The notes beneath the pieces are model-generated. The model made no database searches, was not told where the DNA came from, and saw only the letters and a list, made by a program, of their open reading frames with translations. A stretch of 64,000 nucleotides of DNA from Winogradskyella haliclonae (GTDB lineage Bacteria; Bacteroidota; Bacteroidia; Flavobacteriales; Flavobacteriaceae), in NCBI RefSeq assembly GCF_014635865.1, contig NZ_BMDQ01000001.1:806001-870000 (forward strand), read 5' to 3'. Position 1 is the first letter of the stretch. Every line of letters starts with the position of its first letter. The translations under genes were made by a program, and so were the position numbers. Positions 53,087 to 61,197 of this stretch are shown here, in pieces.

Positions 53087-53908
53087 TTAGTCCAAATAAT
53101 AGATATAGCCAAAGTTTAACCAAATCAATACGTCATTAAACTTATTAGATGGTAATTTATGATTTAAACCGTCAATCCAATCACTAAAGTAGTATTGAAA
53201 CCTTAAATCTATCATTAAATCTGAAAGTATGGTCAATTTGTATCGTGTTCCAATACTAGAAACTACTGACCAAGCATTTATTGGGTCTACGTTTATTGGA
53301 TATTCACCACCACTGGCAGCAATCCAAGGGCCATATATGTTATCAGGATTAAAGATATTATTATCAGAAGGGCCTCCATCACGCCCAAAGGTTGTAAACT
53401 GTTTAGGTGATGACATGGTATAATGAGCACCTAAACTAATAAAGGGAGCCCAACCACCAGTATGAGACGAAAAAGCTCTAATACTTAGCGGAAAGTATTC
53501 AAGTTGCATACCAATATCAAAATTATTGGCTTCGCCAGAATGTGCTCTTAATCTCTGTCCATCTATACCAAACTGACTTCCATCAACCCAACGACCAAAG
53601 TGGTCTAATTTAGTTTTATTATAAGAAATCTCACTTCTTAGTTTAAAATGATCGTTAAAATATGTATCAGATGTATAGCAATTACAATCTGCTCTATAAG
53701 AAAAGTTTATATAATGGATTAGTCCAATACCATAACCAGTATTTCCAATGTTATTTTCTTCATTAAAGCGTTGTCCAAAATCTGAACGAAACTGCACTGG
53801 TCCAGTAATGACACCCACTTCGTGAGAAAAACCAAGTTGTGCTTGCGAAACTTGTGTTGTTAAAATTACAACGCAAATAATGAGTAACTGCCTCAGGTTA
53901 ATAATCAT
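53087..53908 (-). CDS. Outer-membrane barrel-like protein (THC0290_0291 type)
   Basis: 273 residues with a signal peptide (QVSQAQ). The body is a set of amphipathic beta strands: LGFSHEVGVITGPVQFRSDF, HFKLRSEISYNKTKLDHFGR, FDIGMQLEYFPLSIRAFSSH, then SVVSSIGTRYKLTILSDLMI and the closing IWLNFGYIYYL. The family is found in Flavobacteriaceae as outer membrane proteins of unknown role. It contains RADCNCYTSDT with two Cys, possibly a disulfide. Confidence 0.75.
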   Translation of the reverse strand: MIINLRQLLIICVVILTTQVSQAQLGFSHEVGVITGPVQFRSDFGQRFNEENNIGNTGYGIGLIHYINFSYRADCNCYTSDTYFNDHFKLRSEISYNKTKLDHFGRWVDGSQFGIDGQRLRAHSGEANNFDIGMQLEYFPLSIRAFSSHTGGWAPFISLGAHYTMSSPKQFTTFGRDGGPSDNNIFNPDNIYGPWIAASGGEYPINVDPINAWSVVSSIGTRYKLTILSDLMIDLRFQYYFSDWIDGLNHKLPSNKFNDVLIWLNFGYIYYLD

Positions 53909-54086
53909 AGGTTTAGCTCTTTTTTGGGCTTAATCATGGACAAATATAAAAAATATCGACGAAATACAAAATAAAACGGACGAAATGCATATTTATTGTG
54001 TACATAGATTAAACGAAGCTAAAAATTAAATATTAAAAAGATATTGATAATATTAAAAAAATAAATCAATTTTTTTACAGATAATG

Positions 54087-54094
54087 TATCTTTG
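54087..54094 (+). promoter_or_regulatory. -7 box of the gdhA promoter
   Basis: TATCTTTG, an exact TAnnTTTG, 36 bases before the gdhA ATG. The -33 region is T-rich but lacks TTTG. Confidence 0.5.
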
Positions 54095-54130
54095 TGACTT
54101 AAAATTAAGAATACACTAATAATATATCAA

Positions 54131-55474
54131 ATGAAAGATAAAATTGAAGCGTTTTTAGACGAAGTAAAGAAGCGTAATGGCCATGAGCCAGAATTCTTAC
54201 AAGCAGTAGAAGAAGTTGCTGAAACAGTGATTCCTTATATAGTTAAAAATGATATTTATCATGGAAAGAATATTTTACTTCGCATGGTTGAGCCAGAACG
54301 GCTTATTTCTTTTAGAGTTTGTTGGGTAGATGACACTGGAGAACTTCAAGTAAATAGAGGTTATAGAATACAAATGAACTCTGCTATTGGTCCATACAAA
54401 GGAGGTTTACGTTTTCATCCTTCAGTAAATGCAAGTATTTTAAAGTTCTTAGCTTTTGAGCAAGTTTTCAAAAATGCCTTAACAACATTACCAATGGGTG
54501 GCGGTAAAGGTGGTTCTGACTTTAATCCTAAAGGTAAGAGTGATAATGAAATTATGCGTTTCTGCCATGCGTTTATGTCAGAGCTTTTTAGACACATAGG
54601 TCATAATACGGATGTACCAGCTGGAGATATTGGAGTAGGCGCGAGAGAGATTGGGTTTATGTTTGGAATGTATAAAAAATTAAAGAATTCTTTTACAGGT
54701 GTATTAACAGGTAAGGGACATTCTTGGGGAGGATCATTAATTCGTCCTGAAGCTACAGGTTATGGAAACGTTTACTTTGCGCAAAATATGCTAAAAACTA
54801 AAAACGATTCTTTTAATGGGAAAAAGGTTGTGATTTCTGGTTCAGGAAATGTAGCACAATATGCAGCAGAAAAAGCAATTGAATTAGGTGCAACTGTGTT
54901 AACCTTTTCTGATTCTGGAGGTTATATTTTAGATGAAGATGGTATAGACACGGATAAGTTAGCGTATGTTATGGACCTTAAAAATGTAAAACGAGGACGA
55001 ATTAGCGAATACGTAGATAAGTATCCAAATGCAAAATATTTCAAAGGAGAGCGACCATGGTCAGTGGCTTGTGATATTGCATTGCCTTGTGCAACTCAGA
55101 ACGAGTTAAATGGAGAAGAAGCTAAGCAACTTATAGATAATGGTTGTATTTGTGTATCTGAAGGCGCAAATATGCCATCAACACCAGAGGCAATTCATGA
55201 ATTCCAAAAAGCTAAGATTTTGTTTGCACCAGGGAAAGCATCTAATGCTGGTGGTGTTGCAACTTCAGGTTTAGAGATGAGTCAAAATTCATTACGATTA
55301 AGTTGGACTAGAGAGGAAGTAGATGCTAGACTAAAAGATATTATGGAAGATATACATGATTCTTGTGTTAAATATGGTAAAAATGATGACGGTTCTATAG
55401 ATTATATAACGGGAGCAAATATTGCAGGTTTTGTTAAAGTAGCCGATGCTATGTTAGCCCAAGGTGTGGTTTAA
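54131..55474 (+). CDS. gdhA: NADP-specific glutamate dehydrogenase
   Basis: 447 residues. Substrate-binding and catalytic segment LPMGGGKGGSDFNPKGKSDNEI includes the catalytic Lys. The NAD(P)-binding Rossmann region is VVISGSGNVAQYAAEKAIEL. The length fits the hexameric NADP type that assimilates ammonium into glutamate. A terminator follows 18 bases after the stop. Confidence 0.96.
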   Translation: MKDKIEAFLDEVKKRNGHEPEFLQAVEEVAETVIPYIVKNDIYHGKNILLRMVEPERLISFRVCWVDDTGELQVNRGYRIQMNSAIGPYKGGLRFHPSVNASILKFLAFEQVFKNALTTLPMGGGKGGSDFNPKGKSDNEIMRFCHAFMSELFRHIGHNTDVPAGDIGVGAREIGFMFGMYKKLKNSFTGVLTGKGHSWGGSLIRPEATGYGNVYFAQNMLKTKNDSFNGKKVVISGSGNVAQYAAEKAIELGATVLTFSDSGGYILDEDGIDTDKLAYVMDLKNVKRGRISEYVDKYPNAKYFKGERPWSVACDIALPCATQNELNGEEAKQLIDNGCICVSEGANMPSTPEAIHEFQKAKILFAPGKASNAGGVATSGLEMSQNSLRLSWTREEVDARLKDIMEDIHDSCVKYGKNDDGSIDYITGANIAGFVKVADAMLAQGVV

Positions 55475-55491
55475 TTTATAACTAGATACTT

Positions 55492-55526
55492 AAAAAAGCT
55501 CCTGCAAAACTTGTAGGAGCTTTTTT
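55492..55526 (+). terminator. Terminator after gdhA
   Basis: AAAAAAGCTCCTGCAA (55492-55507) pairs with TTGTAGGAGCTTTTTT (55511-55526), one G-U pair, with a 3-base loop and a further T. It is a textbook rho-independent site. Confidence 0.9.
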
Positions 55527-55588
55527 TATATATGATAACGCAAAAAATAACGTTAGTAATAAATATATTTGAACAAACTTAAATTGAA

Positions 55589-57973
55589 ATGATAAAACGA
55601 TACATTCTCGTTTTTTTTGTGATTTTCTTCACGATTTATAAATCAGGAGCGCAAGATTTTACTGCACTCTGGCAAGACTTTTTTTCTTACTACGACATTA
55701 TTGATGTATCGCGTAGTGAGTTTAAAATTTTCGCAGCTTCAGAAAATGTAATTTTCAGCTATGATGTAAACTCTAATGAAATTGAGAAGATTACAACCAT
55801 ACAAGGACTTTCAGGAGAATTAATTTCTACAATACAATATAGCGAGGAAAATCAATTACTACTTATTGGATATAAAACAGGTCTTATGGAAATTTATTTC
55901 GAGTCTGACCAAAGCGTATTAACTGTAGTAGATATTCTTGAAAAGGAAAGTATCGATCCAAGTATAAAAACCATTAATGATTTTTATGAGTACGAAGGTT
56001 TGGCATATATATCTACAGATTTTGGCATTTCGGTTTATGATTTAGAACGTTTAGAGTTTGGTGATACTTATTTCATAGGAAATAATAACACACAGATACC
56101 TGTTGAGAAAACAACGGTTTTTAACGGCTTTATATATGCAGCTTGTAATGATGGAAATGGTCTTAGAAAAGGATTATTAACCAATCCAAATTTAATAGAT
56201 GCCAATCAATGGCAAACAGTTACAGGTGGAAGCTATACATCGGTAGAAACCGTAGAAAACCGTTTATATGGTTTACGTACAGATAGAAATCTAATAGAGT
56301 TTATTAATGATGTATTAACACCTGTTTTTAATTTTGATGTATTACCACTAGATTCAGAATCTGTTGATGGCCAGTTGTTATATACAAATAGTAATTCTGT
56401 TTATGTATTTAATTCCTCAGCAAATCTAATTACTCAGGTAAATCAAACAACAGATTTTGAGACACAATATTCATCAGCAATTAGTTTTGGTACAGACATT
56501 TACATTGGCACAAGTACTTTTGGAGTGTTGCGAACAAACATTAGTGACACGAGTACTTTTGTTGAGATTAGACCAGATGGACCTTTAAGAAATAATGGCT
56601 TTAAAATTCAAGCTTTTAGACAAGGCTTATGGGTTACTTTTGGGGAGTATACAGATAGATTAAATCCATACCCACTTAATAGTAGAGGTGTTAGTATATT
56701 AAGGGAGGATGAATGGACAAATATACCATTTGATAGCCTTCTAGGAATGCGAGAGTTAAACAAAATTACAATTAACCCATCTAACCCTAATCAGGTATTT
56801 GTAAGCTCTTTTATAGATGGGATATTAGAGTTTAACAATTTTGAACCTACTAATTTTTTTGATGAAACAAATAGTCCGCTTCAATCACTTATTATCCCTT
56901 CTTTACCAGATTTAATTGATATCAGAACAGGAGCTTCTGCCTTTGATATTGATGGAAATCTTTGGAACATGACAAGTAGAGTGGATTTGGCATTAAAATC
57001 TTATAATCCTTCTAATAATCAATGGCGAACATTTAGTTTTGCATCATTTATTGTCGACCCAGTAAATGATGAATTAGGGTTTTACGATATAGTGATTGAT
57101 GATAATACTGGGACAAAATGGATAGGGTCAGCTAGTAATGGGCTTATTGCATTTAATGAAAATGAAGACACTAGGATAAGACAAATAGAAGACGAAACCC
57201 AAGGGTTAACCTCATCTAGAATTAGAGCATTAGCACTAGATAAATCAAATCAACTTTGGATAGGTACAAGAAATGGGCTTAGAGTGCTTTTTAATACCTC
57301 AGGCTTTTATGAAGAAGAAAACCCTTTTGTTGAGCCAATAATTTTTTTAGAGGACGGTTTAGCTAGAGAATTACTTGAAAATCAAGAAATTACTGATATT
57401 GAAGTAGATGGGTCTAATAATAAGTGGATTGGTACAGTAGACTCTGGAGTATTTTACGTTAGTCCAAATGGACAGTCAACTATTTATCATTTTACTACAG
57501 CAAACTCACCATTACCAACAAATACTATTAATGATATTTCAATAGATGAGAGTAATGGTACTGTTTATTTGTCAACACCTAATGGCTTGCTTTCATTTAA
57601 GGCTGGAGGTACGTCTCCAGTAGAAGAATTAGATGATGCGTATGCATATCCAAATCCTGTTAGACCAGAGTACGATATTTTAGGAGCAAATGACTTAAAC
57701 GATATTAATAAAGGTGTTAAGGTTGTTGGTTTAACGGAAAATGTAAATATTAAAATCACAGACATTGAAGGTAATCTTGTGGCAGAAGCGCAATCACGAG
57801 TTAATAGGCGTAACTCTAACCTCAGAACTAATTTTGCTATTGATGGGGGAACCGCAATATGGAACGGTAAGAACTTAGCAAATAATGTAGTAGCTTCAGG
57901 AGTATATCTTGTCATAATTAATGATTTAGATTCTTTTGAAAGTAAAATAATAAAGCTTCTTATTATAAGATAA
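55589..57973 (+). CDS. porZ: Type IX secretion system component PorZ
   Basis: 794 residues with a signal peptide (YKSGAQ). Two beta-propeller regions follow: repeats ENQLLLIGYKTGLMEIYFES, DNTGTKWIGSASNGLIAFNE and DKSNQLWIGTRNGLRVLFNT, plus NNKWIGTVDSGVFYVSPNG. A T9SS sorting domain closes it (YAYPNPVRPEYD to ESKIIKLLIIR). PorZ works at the surface with the attachment complex that adds A-LPS to T9SS cargo. It is followed by recO after 11 bases, an arrangement seen in Flavobacteriia. This supports an active T9SS for the other sorted proteins in the window. Confidence 0.9.
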   Translation: MIKRYILVFFVIFFTIYKSGAQDFTALWQDFFSYYDIIDVSRSEFKIFAASENVIFSYDVNSNEIEKITTIQGLSGELISTIQYSEENQLLLIGYKTGLMEIYFESDQSVLTVVDILEKESIDPSIKTINDFYEYEGLAYISTDFGISVYDLERLEFGDTYFIGNNNTQIPVEKTTVFNGFIYAACNDGNGLRKGLLTNPNLIDANQWQTVTGGSYTSVETVENRLYGLRTDRNLIEFINDVLTPVFNFDVLPLDSESVDGQLLYTNSNSVYVFNSSANLITQVNQTTDFETQYSSAISFGTDIYIGTSTFGVLRTNISDTSTFVEIRPDGPLRNNGFKIQAFRQGLWVTFGEYTDRLNPYPLNSRGVSILREDEWTNIPFDSLLGMRELNKITINPSNPNQVFVSSFIDGILEFNNFEPTNFFDETNSPLQSLIIPSLPDLIDIRTGASAFDIDGNLWNMTSRVDLALKSYNPSNNQWRTFSFASFIVDPVNDELGFYDIVIDDNTGTKWIGSASNGLIAFNENEDTRIRQIEDETQGLTSSRIRALALDKSNQLWIGTRNGLRVLFNTSGFYEEENPFVEPIIFLEDGLARELLENQEITDIEVDGSNNKWIGTVDSGVFYVSPNGQSTIYHFTTANSPLPTNTINDISIDESNGTVYLSTPNGLLSFKAGGTSPVEELDDAYAYPNPVRPEYDILGANDLNDINKGVKVVGLTENVNIKITDIEGNLVAEAQSRVNRRNSNLRTNFAIDGGTAIWNGKNLANNVVASGVYLVIINDLDSFESKIIKLLIIR

Positions 57974-57984
57974 TTATAGTTCTT

Positions 57985-58707
57985 ATGCTCATTAAATCCA
58001 ATATTATTGTACTTAGTAAAATAAAGTATAAAGATTACGATTTAATTGTTCGTGCATATACTAAGCATAGAGGTGCATTAAGCTACCTTATAAAAGGAGG
58101 GCTCAAATCTTCAAAAACTAACCGAGCTAAAAGCGTTTATTTTCAACCTTTAATGCAGCTAGCAGTTGAAGAAAATTACAAACCTAACCAATCATTACAT
58201 TACTTAAAAGACATAAAGTCTAATTACATATATAACACATTGTATAGTAACATCTATAAAAGTGCTATAGTGATGTTTTTATCGGAATTAATGACAATGG
58301 TCTTAAAAGAAGAAGAAAAAAACACAGATTTATTTCATTTTATAGAGACGGCGTTTCAATATTTAGATAGTGAAGATGATTATGCCAATTTCCATTTATT
58401 ATTTCTTTTAAAATTAAGCCGATATTTAGGTTTTCAGCCAGATGAACCAAAGGAGAATACGTGCTTTTTTAATTTAAGAACAGGCTATTTTGAAACACAA
58501 TCAAAGGGGCACTATTCAGTTTCGGGGAAGAATTTAACATTGTTAAAACAACTACTAGGCATAAATTTTGATGCTATTTCTACCATAAAAATTAATGCAC
58601 TTGAAAGGCATAGTTTTTTAGATATGCTATTGTTATATTTTGAGTTACATTTGGAGGGTTTTAAAAAACCAAAATCATTAAAAATCTTAGGCGAGGTTTT
58701 TCGCTAA
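57985..58707 (+). CDS. recO: DNA repair protein RecO
   Basis: 240 residues. The N-terminal OB-fold is IKSNIIVLSKIKYKDYDLIV, then RGALSYLIKGG. The C-terminal helical region contains LFLLKLSRYLGFQPDEPKENTCFFN, where the family zinc Cys cluster is reduced to one Cys, as in many Bacteroidota RecO. It loads RecA onto SSB-coated DNA. It lies 11 bases after porZ and 17 before the TonB receptor, suggesting one transcript. Confidence 0.92.
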   Translation: MLIKSNIIVLSKIKYKDYDLIVRAYTKHRGALSYLIKGGLKSSKTNRAKSVYFQPLMQLAVEENYKPNQSLHYLKDIKSNYIYNTLYSNIYKSAIVMFLSELMTMVLKEEEKNTDLFHFIETAFQYLDSEDDYANFHLLFLLKLSRYLGFQPDEPKENTCFFNLRTGYFETQSKGHYSVSGKNLTLLKQLLGINFDAISTIKINALERHSFLDMLLLYFELHLEGFKKPKSLKILGEVFR

Positions 58708-58724
58708 CAAATCAAATTTTTAGG

Positions 58725-61148
58725 TTGAATTTTTTACGTGCAAAGATTATAGTAATTATCTTTTTAATGTTAGGCTTAATAGGCCATGCACAGACAGTTG
58801 TTGTAAAAGAAAAAGCTTCAAAAGAACCAATTCCAGGTGTGGTTCTTTACAATCTAAAAAAAAATAAATCAGTAATTACTGATATTGATGGTAAGGTAGT
58901 AATAGATGTGTTTTCAGAAAATGAAGTTATCTATTTTCAGAATTTTCTTTATACCAAAATGCAACTAACAAAAGGTGAAATTGCAAAGAGTGGATTTGAA
59001 GTTTTTATGACTCTAAGTGTTGAGGATTTAAATCAAGTAGTTATCTCAGCTTCAAAGTTTGAACAAAACAAGAGAGATATACCACAATCGATAGTTAGTG
59101 TTAGTGCAAGTGATATTGCATTAGCAAACCCTCAGACTAGCGCAGATGCGTTAGCAGCTACAGGAAATATATTTGTGCAGAAAAGCCAACTAGGTGGAGG
59201 TAGTCCTATTATCAGAGGTTTTTCAACCAACAGATTGCTTATTGCAGTTGATGGTGTTCGTATGAACAACGCTATATTTAGAGGTGGAAATTTGCAAAAT
59301 GTTATTTCCATAGATCCATTTGCTATTCAAAATACAGAGGTAACTCTTGGTGCAGGTTCTGTAGTATATGGAAGTGATGCTATTGGAGGTGTTATGAGTT
59401 TTTATACCAAAAAGCCGCAATTATCTTATAAAGATGATGCATTTATAAAAGCTAATGCGGTTACAAGATATGCAACTGCAAATAATGAAAAAACAATACA
59501 TGCGGATGTTAATCTTGGGTATAATAAATGGGGTTTTCTATCTAGTGTAAGTTTTACAGATTTTGAAGATTTAAGAATGGGTCGTCATGGCCCAGACGAA
59601 TATTTAAGGACACAGTTTGTAGAGACTGTAAATGGAACAGATATTTTGGTTAATAATTCTGATCCATTAGTACAAAACTCTACAGGTTATAACCAGATTA
59701 ATTTGATGCAAAAGGTACATTTTGAACCTGCTGATAATTTAAAATTCGATTTAGGCTTGCATTACTCAGGCACATCAGATTTTGCAAGATATGATAGACT
59801 TATTAGACCTAGCGATAATGGATTACGTTCTGCGGAATGGTATTATGGGCCACAAAAATGGTTTATGAGCAATCTTACAGTAACTAAGTTAAGTAGTAGT
59901 TCTACTTTTTATGATAAGATTCAGGCGACAGCAGCATATCAAAATTTTAAAGAAAGTAGAATTGATAGAAACTTCCAATCAGAAATCCGAAGAACACGTT
60001 CTGAGCAAGTTGATGCATTTTCATTTAATTTAGATTTAGAAAAGAGATTGGGTAAAACCTCAAGTTTATTTTACGGATTAGAGTACCTGTATAATATTGT
60101 TGGTTCCGATGGATTAGAAACAAATATAGGTACAGGGCAAAATACTGCATCTTTGTCAAGGTATCCAGATGGTGCTTCATGGCAATCTATTGCAGCTTAC
60201 ACAAGCTATAAGTATAAACCCAATAAGAAGTTTGTTTTCCAGTCGGGATTGCGATATAATCACATAATATCTAATGCAAATTTTGAATCTAATAATGCGT
60301 TTTTAAACCTTCCTTTTAATACATCTAAAATAAATTCGGGAGCTCTAACGGGAACTGCAGGTATTAGATGGATACCCAGTGACTTATTAGAGTGGAATTT
60401 AAACGCATCAACAGCATTTAGAGCACCTAATATAGATGATATAGGTAAAGTTTTTGATTCAGAACCAGGTTCAGTGGTTGTTCCTAACAATAACTTAAAA
60501 CCAGAATATGCATACGGAGGCGAACTTGGTCTTAAGCTTAACTTTAATGATAAAGTAAGATTAGACTTTGCGACATATTATACGTTTTTGGATAATGCTT
60601 TAATACGTCGTGATTTTACACTAAATGGGCAAAGTGAAATTCTTTATGATGGGGAGTTAAGTACTGTGCAAGCCATTCAAAATGCGTCTCAAGAGTATAT
60701 TTATGGTTTTGAAATAGGTGCTGAGGTTAATTTTTCTAAAAAATTACAGCTAAGGTCGCAATACAACATTATAGGTGGTACCGAAGAAGCTAATGGATTA
60801 GAAGTGCCAGTAAGGCATATTGCTCCAAGTTTTGGCCGTACACACTTAACATACAAACATAAGAAATGGATATTTGATGCTTTTGCGATATACAATAACG
60901 AGTTAAACTTTAATGAATTGGCACCATCAGAAATTAGTAAAGATTATCTCTATGCTAGAGACGAAAATGGAAATCCTTTTTCGCCTTCATGGTATACTTT
61001 AAACTTAAGAACCCAGTTCATAATCAATGATAATTTTGAATTAACTACAAGTTTAGAAAACATTACAGATCAACGTTATAGACCGTATTCTTCGGGTATT
61101 GCAGCAGCAGGAAGAAATCTTATAGTTTCTGTTAAGTATAGCCTATAA
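58725..61148 (+). CDS. TonB-dependent outer-membrane receptor, haem/siderophore type
   Basis: 807 residues from a TTG at 58725, with a signal peptide (LIGHAQ). A carboxypeptidase-like domain (VVVKEKASKEPIPGVVLYNL) precedes the plug: DLNQVVISASKFEQNKRDIP, then GGGSPIIRGFSTNRLLIAVDGVRMNNA and VYGSDAIGGVMSFYTKKPQL. The 22-stranded barrel follows, ending LIVSVKYSL with the terminal aromatic/hydrophobic pattern. It resembles haem or ferric-siderophore receptors by its FRGF/NNA segment, but the substrate is not certain. The TTG start and recO-porZ neighbourhood imply weak, coupled translation. Confidence 0.88.
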   Translation: MNFLRAKIIVIIFLMLGLIGHAQTVVVKEKASKEPIPGVVLYNLKKNKSVITDIDGKVVIDVFSENEVIYFQNFLYTKMQLTKGEIAKSGFEVFMTLSVEDLNQVVISASKFEQNKRDIPQSIVSVSASDIALANPQTSADALAATGNIFVQKSQLGGGSPIIRGFSTNRLLIAVDGVRMNNAIFRGGNLQNVISIDPFAIQNTEVTLGAGSVVYGSDAIGGVMSFYTKKPQLSYKDDAFIKANAVTRYATANNEKTIHADVNLGYNKWGFLSSVSFTDFEDLRMGRHGPDEYLRTQFVETVNGTDILVNNSDPLVQNSTGYNQINLMQKVHFEPADNLKFDLGLHYSGTSDFARYDRLIRPSDNGLRSAEWYYGPQKWFMSNLTVTKLSSSSTFYDKIQATAAYQNFKESRIDRNFQSEIRRTRSEQVDAFSFNLDLEKRLGKTSSLFYGLEYLYNIVGSDGLETNIGTGQNTASLSRYPDGASWQSIAAYTSYKYKPNKKFVFQSGLRYNHIISNANFESNNAFLNLPFNTSKINSGALTGTAGIRWIPSDLLEWNLNASTAFRAPNIDDIGKVFDSEPGSVVVPNNNLKPEYAYGGELGLKLNFNDKVRLDFATYYTFLDNALIRRDFTLNGQSEILYDGELSTVQAIQNASQEYIYGFEIGAEVNFSKKLQLRSQYNIIGGTEEANGLEVPVRHIAPSFGRTHLTYKHKKWIFDAFAIYNNELNFNELAPSEISKDYLYARDENGNPFSPSWYTLNLRTQFIINDNFELTTSLENITDQRYRPYSSGIAAAGRNLIVSVKYSL

Positions 61149-61178
61149 AAAAACTCCAAACAATGTCTGGAGTTTTTT
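61148..61178. terminator. Bidirectional terminator between receptor and lamin-tail genes
   Basis: AAAAAACTCCA (61148-61158) pairs with TGGAGTTTTTT (61168-61178) with a 9-base loop. It lies between convergent genes and ends both. Confidence 0.85.
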
Positions 61179-61197
61179 AATGACTATATTATTTAGC

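Noticed and set aside
57565-57915. 116-codon antisense frame inside porZ
   Set aside because: It overlaps the sorting-domain coding of porZ and shows no protein family features.
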